Below, one piece after another: positions 1 to 6,856 of a stretch of DNA of 51,595 nt (its first letter is position 1; every line of letters starts with the position of its first letter). The notes below the pieces were generated by a model. The model was not told the DNA's origin, made no database searches, and worked only from the letters and a program-made list of their open reading frames with translations. Origin of the DNA: Nocardia sp. CNY236 (GTDB lineage: Bacteria; Actinomycetota; Actinomycetes; Mycobacteriales; Mycobacteriaceae). A program made the position numbers and the translations under genes. The DNA lies in contig NZ_AXVD01000037.1 in the NCBI RefSeq assembly GCF_000482385.1, forward strand, positions 1 through 51,595, read 5' to 3'.

Positions 1-2
1 CC

Positions 3-1067
3 GTGGCGAGCTTCGACGAGTCCGCCCTCGGCCGACGGAAGGTGCTGCCCGCCGAAGGGGAAGGAACGATCGAGCTGGTCGGTTGTGGACATACCGTCAT
101 GGATACCGAAATCGCCATCGTAGAACCGGAATCCGGTCGACGACTGGCCGATGACGAGATCGGCGAGATCTGGGTCAGCGGGCAGATTGTGGCACCCGGG
201 TACTGGGATCGTCCCGAGGACAGCGAAAAGACCTTCCACGCCCGGATCACCGGCGAGAGCAGTGACCGTACTCATCTACGCACCGGCGACCTCGGTTTCC
301 GATACGCGGGTGAACTGTACATCTGCGGCCGAGTCAAGAACCTCATGATCGTCAACGGGGTGAACTACTACCTCGAAGATATCGAGGCCACCGTGGTGTC
401 GAGCCACGAGTCGCTGCGCGCAGGCGCGGTGATCGCATTCTCCCTGGAACGAAACGGACAGGAAAACCTGGTACTCGTCGCCGAATATCAGCCGGATCTG
501 GCCCCGGCCGCAGAGGATCTGGTCACGGTAGTGCATCACATCGTGGCCAGGAAACACGGCATCACACCGATGGTCGTCCTGTTCATCGACCAGGGAACCA
601 TTCCGCGTACCACAAGCGGCAAACTGCGCCGCCAGCAATGCAAGATCGACTTTCTCGCGGGTTCACTCAGCGAGGTCCACCGTTGGGTGGACCTGGCTGC
701 CAGCGAAACGTCCATCGCCGCAGACGGTTCGGCGCTTCCGGCCATGCGATCCGTGCGAGATCGCCTACAGCGGGGCCTGCTCGTGCAGGTAGACGAGTGG
801 GTCGCGCAACACATGGCACCGGATGCACCGACAGTGGACGTCGATCGCACCCTCGCCGAGCACGGTATGGGCTCTATCGATCAGATGAATCTACATGCAA
901 GGCTGGAAGAGTGGGTCGGAATGCGGTTCCCACCAGAACTGATGTGGGACGCGGCTTCGATAGCGGCCATGGCCTGCGCGATCGCCGAGCATCTCGAGCC
1001 CGGCGGCGGACACGCCGGCACGAACACCCAGCACGTCGGAGATTCCACCAGCATAGGGACACGATAA
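3..1067 (+). CDS. Fatty-acyl-AMP ligase with C-terminal acyl carrier domain (5' partial)
   Basis: The reading frame is open to the window edge, so the N-terminal adenylation domain lies upstream. What is visible is the C-terminal part of an acyl-adenylating enzyme. It contains TGDLGF, the hinge/core segment GRVKNLMIVNGVNYYLEDIE, and IPRTTSGKLRR, whose lysine is the usual adenylation-domain catalytic lysine. An acyl carrier domain of about 80 residues follows, with the phosphopantetheine serine in GMGSIDQMNL (codon 873-875). In this family the enzyme activates a fatty acid as acyl-AMP and loads it on a carrier protein. The next gene starts one base after the stop, so the two are almost certainly co-transcribed. 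The fatty-acyl-AMP ligase call over CoA ligase rests on the fused carrier domain and the hinge motif. The substrate and product cannot be read. Confidence 0.8.
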   Translation: MASFDESALGRRKVLPAEGEGTIELVGCGHTVMDTEIAIVEPESGRRLADDEIGEIWVSGQIVAPGYWDRPEDSEKTFHARITGESSDRTHLRTGDLGFRYAGELYICGRVKNLMIVNGVNYYLEDIEATVVSSHESLRAGAVIAFSLERNGQENLVLVAEYQPDLAPAAEDLVTVVHHIVARKHGITPMVVLFIDQGTIPRTTSGKLRRQQCKIDFLAGSLSEVHRWVDLAASETSIAADGSALPAMRSVRDRLQRGLLVQVDEWVAQHMAPDAPTVDVDRTLAEHGMGSIDQMNLHARLEEWVGMRFPPELMWDAASIAAMACAIAEHLEPGGGHAGTNTQHVGDSTSIGTR

Positions 1068-1068
1068 G

Positions 1069-2112
1069 ATGAGAATTCGTTCCGCGGCCGCCACTCTTCC
1101 GTCTCGCACCGTCACCAACACCGATATCACCGACCTGATCGCCAAGCACAGCGCGGAAACCTTCACCGGTGACCTCGACGATACCTTGCGTAAGGTCGAA
1201 TACTACTTACGCTACTCGGGTTCCGACTCGCGACAATGGCTCGATGAGGGGGAACGACCCATCGAACTGCTGCGTAGCGCCGCCGGTGTGGCCTTGACCC
1301 GAGCGGAGCTGCGACCGCGCGACATCGACCTGCTCATCTACACCGGCATCGGTCGCGGGTTCATCGAGCCCGGCGGCGCCTACCACTCGGCTGCTGCGAT
1401 CGGGCTGGAGAACGCGCACTGTTTCGACATACTCGACGCCTGCATGAGCTGGACCAGGGCAGTCCAAGTCACCGAAGCATTGTTTCGTACAGGACAATTC
1501 AGCAATGCGTTGATCGTCAATGCGGAGTGCAACCTGCGGTCGGGCGGGGTCGTGTTCCCGCATCTGTTCCGCATTCCGCAACTGGACGCTCTGGAATCGA
1601 TATTCCCCGCCTACACCTTGGGCGAAGCGGCCAGTGCAACCGTGCTCTCCGCCGAGGACAACGAGCCATGGGAGTTCCGGTTCGCCTCACGCCCCGATCT
1701 GGCGCCACTGTGCAATGTCACACTCGACGGCTACGAGGGCTACTGCGATCCCTCGGACAAGCTGGCTGCGAACGGTGTCGGCTTCTTCACGTCCTACGGC
1801 TTCGAGATGCACGAGGCGGGAACCGCAGAGGCCCACACGGTATTCGAACAGCTCGCGGTGCCCACCGATGAGGTCGCAGCGGTATTCACGCATGCGTCCA
1901 GTAAGCGGTACTGGCAGAGTATGGCCGACACAGTGGGTCTGGGTAAGGTCATCCACCACGTCTACGACCGCACCGGGAATATCGTCTCCGCATCGGTGCC
2001 CACCGCTATCGCCTCCGCGTACGAGCACGGTGCGTTGCGCCGCGGTGACCGCGCGGTCGGTTGGGTCGGTAGCGCCGGAATGTCTTTCGGCGCTTTCTCT
2101 TTTGTGTTCTGA
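1069..2112 (+). CDS. KASIII-type 3-oxoacyl-ACP synthase-like protein
   Basis: A 347-residue thiolase-fold protein of FabH length. The catalytic triad can be assigned: Cys125 in DILDACMSW, His275 in FTHASSK and Asn304 in RTGNIVSAS. A C-terminal glycine loop (GWVGSAGMSFGAF) matches the family. KASIII enzymes condense or transfer an acyl group from CoA or a carrier protein. The gene begins one base after the stop of the acyl-AMP ligase/ACP gene, so a likely role is to act on the acyl chain loaded on that carrier domain. The active-site sequence differs from housekeeping FabH, which suggests a secondary-metabolite or lipid-tailoring enzyme rather than fatty acid initiation. This is inference. The ATG is the only start compatible with the upstream stop. 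Confidence 0.8.
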   Translation: MRIRSAAATLPSRTVTNTDITDLIAKHSAETFTGDLDDTLRKVEYYLRYSGSDSRQWLDEGERPIELLRSAAGVALTRAELRPRDIDLLIYTGIGRGFIEPGGAYHSAAAIGLENAHCFDILDACMSWTRAVQVTEALFRTGQFSNALIVNAECNLRSGGVVFPHLFRIPQLDALESIFPAYTLGEAASATVLSAEDNEPWEFRFASRPDLAPLCNVTLDGYEGYCDPSDKLAANGVGFFTSYGFEMHEAGTAEAHTVFEQLAVPTDEVAAVFTHASSKRYWQSMADTVGLGKVIHHVYDRTGNIVSASVPTAIASAYEHGALRRGDRAVGWVGSAGMSFGAFSFVF

Positions 2113-2473
2113 TGCCACATGCGGCACAGCCACACGTCTCCCGCCGGTTCCGCGATCGCCCCGACGAGCCAATAAGCCCAGCCACCACCGGACGACACTC
2201 TCGACGGAACCGTCCGGCCGGTGTGCCACACCTGCATACCCGTACGACGCCACCACCGTAGGCTCACTCTCCCGATACCACCCCGCGTCGCCGGGCACAA
2301 CGGCTGGTGACCACGCCCGCGATCCTCGGGCCAGATCATCCCGGTCCGTGACAGGACATCATCCTGAATGCGGTTGGCCAGCTGGCAGGCAACGGAGTCC
2401 GATTCAACTCGGCAGCGGGGCGAGATCCCATCTCGACTCCCAGTCCGGGAATCCGCAGGCCGCCCCAACCGCC
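2113..2473. other. Intergenic region, no gene recognised
   Basis: About 360 bases between the ketosynthase stop and the tRNA-Pro terminator hairpin. The open frames here have no recognisable motif and lack Shine-Dalgarno sequences. I see no clear repeat or promoter. Confidence 0.5.
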
Positions 2474-2490
2474 GAGCCGGTCATCGGCTC
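2474..2490 (-). terminator. Candidate tRNA-Pro terminator hairpin
   Basis: A GAGCCG stem, GTCAT loop and CGGCTC stem lie five bases beyond the encoded CCA end of tRNA-Pro. There is no T-tract, as is common in high-GC actinobacteria. Its position fits transcript ending or 3' processing. Confidence 0.4.
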
Positions 2491-2494
2491 GATG

Positions 2495-2571
<77 letters not shown>

Positions 2572-2613
2572 TGTTCCTTGCGGCCGGTTTGCTGCAAGGG
2601 TGGTCATCCGCCA

Positions 2614-2660
2614 GAGCGGGTGACGGGAATCGAACCCGCACCATCAGCTTGGAAGGCTGA
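2614..2660. repeat. attL: 47-bp copy of tRNA-Gly 3' part
   Basis: Identical over all 47 bases to 15778-15824. It covers the tRNA-Gly acceptor 3' strand, T-arm, variable region and the anticodon stem-loop up to the 5' side of the anticodon stem. The sequence diverges at once on both sides (a/g before, c/g after). Here the 5' part of the tRNA is missing, so this copy is not a functional tRNA. Confidence 0.9.
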
Positions 2661-2739
2661 CATCCCGCTCATGCTTCGTGCAGTTTCACCAGGTCAGAGG
2701 GGTTTCACTGTTCCTGTGATGCCACACGGTACCTTAGCA

Positions 2740-2762
2740 TAGGGTATAGGGATAGGGTATAG
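2740..2762. repeat. Direct repeats tagggtatag, candidate integrase arm sites
   Basis: The 10-mer tagggtatag occurs at 2740-2749 and 2753-2762, 13 bases apart. Its core gggtatag recurs in the same orientation at 15710-15717 near the other end of the element. Short repeated sites flanking the core on both ends are typical arm-binding sites of tyrosine integrases, and the location just upstream of the integrase fits. On the minus strand the same stretch contains TATGCT and TAAGGT, both possible -10 elements pointing toward tRNA-Pro. Confidence 0.45.
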
Positions 2763-2863
2763 CGAATCGGGACACTGGCACTGGCGTACCACCACCTCCC
2801 GGCAAACCCTGGCATCCCACCGCTGTGTCCATGCAGCATCCAGAGTCCCCGGAGGTGACGAGG

Positions 2864-4156
2864 GTGGCACGTAGCCGCGAGAAGTACCGCACTCCCGGCA
2901 AGCGTCGGCGCCGCAACAAGGGATCGGGCGGGCTGTTCCAGCGTCGCGACGGCATGTGGATCGGGCGCGTGGAGATCCCGAACGAGCTCGACCCCAAGCG
3001 CTACCGCTCCGAGGTCTACTCGAGAGACAAAGCAGTCGCCTTGGAGAAGCTCGAGCAACTCAAGTTGGATATCGCCAACGGCCTCGAGCAGCTCCAGCGG
3101 GGCTGGACCGTCGAGAGCTGGACCGTGCATTGGATCGATGAGATCAAAAAACAGGAGCTGGGTCCGAATGTATGGCGGACCTATCGGTCCACGATCCGCC
3201 AGCAGATCATCCCCAGCATCGGTCCCGTCCGCCTCGCCGACCTGAATCCGGCGCACATCCGCCACCTACTGGACTACGTCCGACTGGCCACCGTGGAGAA
3301 GGAAATCGACGGACAGATCGTCGCGAAGCCGCGGTGGTCCAGCCGGACGGTACAGGTCGCCTATGACCGGATCAAAGAGGCGCTCGACGCGGCCGGACGG
3401 GAGCGCCCGCCGCTGATGCGGGAGAACGTCGCGAAACTCGTGCCGCGGCCGGCTGCCGTCTATGCCGAGATCCCGCACCACACGGCCGATCAGGCGCGCA
3501 CGGTGCTCTCGACCGCGATCGAGCGCACGAACCCCTACGTGTCATTGCTCGCAGCCCGGTACCTGACTGCGATGCGCCAGGGCGAGCTGCTCGGTCTCGA
3601 GGAAGACCGGATCGACTTCGAGGCGCTCACGATCGACAAGTCCTGGCAGCTGCAGTGGCTTCCGCTACGGGAGGGCATGAAGTACAGCGATGACCCCGAC
3701 CGATACGACGCGCCGAAGCACTACGAGATCCGGCCGCTGTACTTCGGAGCGGCGCTGGTTCGACCAAAGACACGCAAATCAATTCTGATTCCGATGGCGC
3801 CCGAGTTGGCGGCGATCCTGCAGGCGTACCTCGAACACCGCACCCCGAACGACTACGGCCTTATGTGGGTCTCCCCCGCCGGCAAGCCGATTCGGCCCGC
3901 CGATGACACTGCTGTGTGGACCGAGGCGTTGGAAGCCGCTGGTGTGCCGGTGATTCCAGGTCACGGCGGCCGGCACACCGCTAACAATCTGCTCGATATT
4001 CCAGAAGAGGATCGGATGCGGATTCTGGGGCAATCCTCAGTCGTCGCGAACCGCATCTACCGGAAGGTCGACCTCGAGCGCGCGCGGGAAGGCATGGGCG
4101 AATTCTCGCGGCTACTACTTCCACAAGTGATCGTGCCCACCAGGATACGCACCTAG
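2864..4156 (+). CDS. Site-specific tyrosine recombinase (integrase)
   Basis: This enzyme would integrate and excise the surrounding element at tRNA-Gly. The N-terminus has a basic segment and an arm-binding-like domain (GGLFQRRDGMW). A core-binding domain follows (about residues 90-150, ending in LNPAHIRHLL), then the catalytic domain. Visible catalytic residues are Arg238 (TAMRQGELLGL), His367 and Arg370 (HGGRHTA) and the nucleophile Tyr399 (RIYRKV). The usual second histidine (LGH) is Gln390 (LGQSS), a less common but tolerated substitution. GTG 2864 was chosen because GGAGG (2851-2855) lies eight bases upstream. The frame is also open to GTG 2825 and ATG 2831. At 430 residues it has normal length and looks intact. 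No excisionase is seen beside it. Confidence 0.9.
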   Translation: MARSREKYRTPGKRRRRNKGSGGLFQRRDGMWIGRVEIPNELDPKRYRSEVYSRDKAVALEKLEQLKLDIANGLEQLQRGWTVESWTVHWIDEIKKQELGPNVWRTYRSTIRQQIIPSIGPVRLADLNPAHIRHLLDYVRLATVEKEIDGQIVAKPRWSSRTVQVAYDRIKEALDAAGRERPPLMRENVAKLVPRPAAVYAEIPHHTADQARTVLSTAIERTNPYVSLLAARYLTAMRQGELLGLEEDRIDFEALTIDKSWQLQWLPLREGMKYSDDPDRYDAPKHYEIRPLYFGAALVRPKTRKSILIPMAPELAAILQAYLEHRTPNDYGLMWVSPAGKPIRPADDTAVWTEALEAAGVPVIPGHGGRHTANNLLDIPEEDRMRILGQSSVVANRIYRKVDLERAREGMGEFSRLLLPQVIVPTRIRT

Positions 4157-4340
4157 GACGATTTGCTGTCAGAACAGTCGGAGCTTGCGTGGGAGATATC
4201 CGAGAGTTATTGTCAGCCGTCCTGCAACTTTTGAGACCACCGTGTGGGTTATACGATGGCTGATCCGCTCTTGATTCGGGGGATATTCGCCAGCCGTGGG
4301 TGTGACCCACTCATTGGGTGAATGCTGGAGGGGTGAAGCG

Positions 4341-4572
4341 GTGGCCCGGCGACCGTGCGCATCGGAGCACGTCAATACCAGATCACCATCCCGGACTGGC
4401 CGCACCCGATCCGGCTGTGGCCGCTGATAGAGGCCGGCCTGCCGGTGCCGCCAGCCAGCGAGGCCGCCGCCGTCCGCAACGCCGGCGGCGTGGCCCGCAT
4501 CCAAACCATTACACAGGCCGACTACGACGCGGGTGTCCCGACCCCGACACCCTCTACATCATTAACGGATAG
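4341..4572 (+). pseudogene. Frameshifted phage structural gene remnant
   Basis: Two overlapping frames together give one plausible small phage protein. The frame read from GTG 4355 (RIGARQYQITIPDWP... ending ITQADYDAGV) lines up with the last codons of the -1 frame (PDPDTLYIING, stop 4570-4572). A 'YDA...PDPDTLYII' ending is, from memory, common in small tail-associated proteins of actinophages. A one-base shift near 4537 (gtgtcccgacccc) is needed to join them. The best ribosome site (GGAGGGG 4327-4333) fits GTG 4341, which is out of frame with 4355, so a second shift is likely. Decay is the simplest reading, since the flanking region is also broken. A programmed -1 shift or sequencing error is possible. 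Confidence 0.45.
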
Positions 4573-4580
4573 GAGACGTC

Positions 4581-4928
4581 ATGGCAGTCGCCGCGCACTG
4601 GTACGGCCTCGGATTACGCGCGCTGGCCCGCGACGACGGCGATCAACCCCACGCCTACAGCAAATGTTCTCGGGCGCATGTCACTGGTCCCCTCATCGTG
4701 AATGAGCGGCGCAGCCGCTCGCGTGCAGCGGATCTGTTCAGTGCGCCTACAGACGCTACAGCAAGCGCCCGACCTCGGTCACAGGGTAGGGCTCTTTTCG
4801 CGTTCAACGCGGCGGCCAGTTCGCTATCGGTGCCGCGTGTGTTCACCCAGACGTTCGGCTTCTGCGAGGGCCCCGCAAGATGCCTAAAACCACACCAGCT
4901 TCGCCCACCGCCGTCGTACTCTCCTTGA
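4581..4928 (+). pseudogene. Phage gene remnant, only the N-terminus recognisable
   Basis: ATG 4581 follows AGGAGA (4571-4576) and begins eight bases after the preceding remnant's stop, as in a compact phage operon. The first 15 or so residues (MAVAAHWYGLGLRAL) resemble the start of small actinophage tail-region proteins, from memory. After that the 115-residue frame becomes arginine- and serine-rich with no family signal, which suggests the reading frame was lost early. The following bases to about 5080 hold nothing recognisable. Taken with its neighbour, this suggests the left end of the element once carried phage structural genes. Confidence 0.3.
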
Positions 4929-5082
4929 GCGTGCCTACGATACCGCCGTGGTCACCGGTTCGACCCTGCCATACAGCAGCGGTCCGACCGAAGGCGTCAA
5001 CACGAGGGCGAAGCTGATCAAGCTGCAAATGTATAGTCGCGCAGGCTTTCCGCCACTTCGGCACCTCCCCTCGGGTGAAACT

Positions 5083-5108
5083 TGATTCGCTACCACCGAA
5101 TATGGGAC
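5083..5108. repeat. Left copy of 26-bp inverted repeat
   Basis: The sequence tgattcgctaccaccgaata then tgggac reappears in reverse complement at 12446-12471 with one mismatch (25/26). Each copy contains the palindrome ATTCG-N7-CGAAT, the form of an operator half-site pair. This copy lies 84 bp upstream of the first ESX-type gene (5193). Confidence 0.6.
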
Positions 5109-5192
5109 GAACCCGGCGTGGGGCAGAGCCGCTATATGGACAGGCCCAGACTGCGCTGGTACCTTTGGGCCGAACGTACGGGGAGGGTTGCC

Positions 5193-5570
5193 TTGCAAGT
5201 CGACTACGGGCAAGCGCAGATCCAGGCGTTCAACGATGCCGCCGCTTCTGGGAATCTCGAGTTCGACGAGGGTGTGGTGCGGGAAGTTGTGCGACAGCTC
5301 GACACAGTGATCGACGGACTGCAGGCAGAGATCCGGACAGTGGATGCCGAATGCAGGCTCGACGGCATGGGCGGATTCCGGTCCTCACGGCAACTCGGGC
5401 AAGGATTCACATGGAAGGCCGAGCAATATCAGGAGGTATTGCAGCAGCACGTTGCGGGTGCGATGAGGCTCCAAGAAGCCTTCCTCCGCGCTGCGGGGCT
5501 GTTCGAGGAAGCCGACGGGCGGCACGCAGCCGCGTTTCGGGTGCTCGGTGATTCGATGGAGGCCACGTGA
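5193..5570 (+). CDS. Small helical ESX-associated (WXG100-like) protein
   Basis: A protein of 125 residues predicted to be almost entirely helical, with a turn around GMGGFRSSRQLGQGF between two amphipathic helices. That is the general layout of WXG100-type ESX substrates, but a clear WXG motif is absent. TTG 5193 is the best start: GGGAGGG lies at 5181-5187, five bases upstream. An upstream ATG-free extension would need to begin inside the inverted repeat. The gene overlaps the next one by four bases (GTGA), so they are translationally coupled to a DUF3558 lipoprotein. The same pairing occurs again at 14409-15370 in this element. The function is unknown. Export through an ESX system is inferred from context. 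Confidence 0.6.
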   Translation: MQVDYGQAQIQAFNDAAASGNLEFDEGVVREVVRQLDTVIDGLQAEIRTVDAECRLDGMGGFRSSRQLGQGFTWKAEQYQEVLQQHVAGAMRLQEAFLRAAGLFEEADGRHAAAFRVLGDSMEAT

Positions 5571-6166
5571 AGTGTGCGACAGTGATCATTTTCACGGTGG
5601 CGGTACTGATTTCGGCCGCCGCGTGCAGCACCGAAGAACTGGAGAGCGCAGATCCGGGAGCAGCGCCTTCGGCATCGGCGACGCTGGCGGTCTCGGTCGA
5701 ACCTCCACCTCCGCAGGAAAACACGACACGTGCGGATGTCAAATTTGATCCGTGTAACGAAGTTGGCGATTCGGCAATTCTCTCAATCGGCTACGACCCG
5801 CGAACGCGTCAACGCGATGATCGAGTCGAGTGGGATCTATCGTCGATTGGCTGCACCTTCAGGATGAGGAACGAGGCGGGACGAACGGTCGAAACCCTTT
5901 CGATAACTTCGACAAACATCGGATTGGATGAATGGCGCACGAGGTATTCGGAAGTATCTCGCGAGGTTGAGATTGCCGGACGAGATGTAATCGTTTACCA
6001 GCCAGACACTCCACGGGTTTCGCAGATGTGCTTTCTGGACACGGCGTTCGATGTCGGATCACTGAGCATGTCCGTATACGTGAACGCTAACTACTCGGAC
6101 TCTGATCCATGTCGCCGCGTTGTGGAGGTAGCCGAGATCCTGCTACCACAGGTCGCTGGAGCTTGA
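5567..6166 (+). CDS. DUF3558-type lipoprotein
   Basis: A protein of 199 residues with a lipoprotein signal peptide ending at Cys20 (LISAAAC, with an unusual alanine at -3), a Pro/Ser/Ala-rich linker, then a domain beginning FDPCNEVGDSAI and carrying further cysteines (SIGCTF, QMCFL, SDPCRR). This is the pattern of DUF3558, an actinobacterial extracytoplasmic lipoprotein family of unknown function. It starts with GTG overlapping the stop of the preceding helical protein gene, so the pair is one transcription and translation unit. It is probably anchored to the outer face of the membrane and may interact with its partner. Confidence 0.7.
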   Translation: MKCATVIIFTVAVLISAAACSTEELESADPGAAPSASATLAVSVEPPPPQENTTRADVKFDPCNEVGDSAILSIGYDPRTRQRDDRVEWDLSSIGCTFRMRNEAGRTVETLSITSTNIGLDEWRTRYSEVSREVEIAGRDVIVYQPDTPRVSQMCFLDTAFDVGSLSMSVYVNANYSDSDPCRRVVEVAEILLPQVAGA

Positions 6167-6173
6167 GCAGAAG

Positions 6174-6791
6174 CTACTCCTGAATCGATCCTGTTGTCTC
6201 GATCAGAACATTCATCAGAGCGGAGACCTGATCATCGGTGACTTGCGGGGCGCCTGCTGGCGTGGAAACGTCGATCGTTCCATGCCACCGCCCGATGATG
6301 GTCACTAATTCGACGGTGCTGAGGCCACTGTACGACAGGCGCTCTCGACGGTCCCGGATCCAGGCAGATTCCGGGTAGCCATTCAATGCTGTATATCCTG
6401 TTCGTGCCAGATCATCACCTTCGGCGTCGAGGTCGAGATCATAGTTGTACGACCACAGCCATGCACGCGCGCTGTGTTTGTTGTTCAGGCTTCCGCTGTA
6501 CTTGCAGGCGACAGCATTGTCAATGGGCACATCGAGTCCACGGGTGGTGCCCTCGACGTTGCTGAGCTGGATGCCGAAATTCTTCCGCAATACTTCCTCG
6601 AAGGGGCCACAGAATATGCTGGCAGGCTGACTGCTGTGCGGCGCATCACGATCGGAAGAACCGGTATCTACAGGTACAGCTGGTCCGTCTTCAGATGCAC
6701 CGCATCCAGCAATAGACCCAATGAACACTATTGCAGATGCGAAAATCCCGACCCAATACATCAGCGTTCGGCTATCGTTCCGCACTGACAC
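6174..6791 (-). CDS. Putative lipoprotein behind the TPR-region ESX protein
   Basis: A protein of 205 residues with a hydrophobic signal (residues 12-29) and lipobox IAGC at Cys30. The mature domain begins CGPFEEVLRKNFGIQL and shows no family I can name. GTG 6791 has a near-perfect Shine-Dalgarno (AAGGAGG, seven bases upstream). It is the last gene of the minus-strand run EspC-like, TPR-region protein, lipoprotein, 65 bp behind the large gene. A surface lipoprotein after a large WXG100-domain protein recalls type VII effector-immunity pairs in Firmicutes. That is only a hypothesis. It ends eight bases from the end of the convergent DUF3558 gene. Confidence 0.6.
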   Translation of the reverse strand: MSVRNDSRTLMYWVGIFASAIVFIGSIAGCGASEDGPAVPVDTGSSDRDAPHSSQPASIFCGPFEEVLRKNFGIQLSNVEGTTRGLDVPIDNAVACKYSGSLNNKHSARAWLWSYNYDLDLDAEGDDLARTGYTALNGYPESAWIRDRRERLSYSGLSTVELVTIIGRWHGTIDVSTPAGAPQVTDDQVSALMNVLIETTGSIQE

Positions 6792-6856
6792 GACCCGACC
6801 TCCTTCCTGTCAGGAGAGTTTTGAACTCTGGGAGCGGAAACCCTAACCTTCAACAG

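Noticed and set aside
2113..2473. Possible additional gene or RNA after the ketosynthase
   Set aside because: Frames differ in composition from neighbours, with no ribosome site, no motif and no stable fold noticed.
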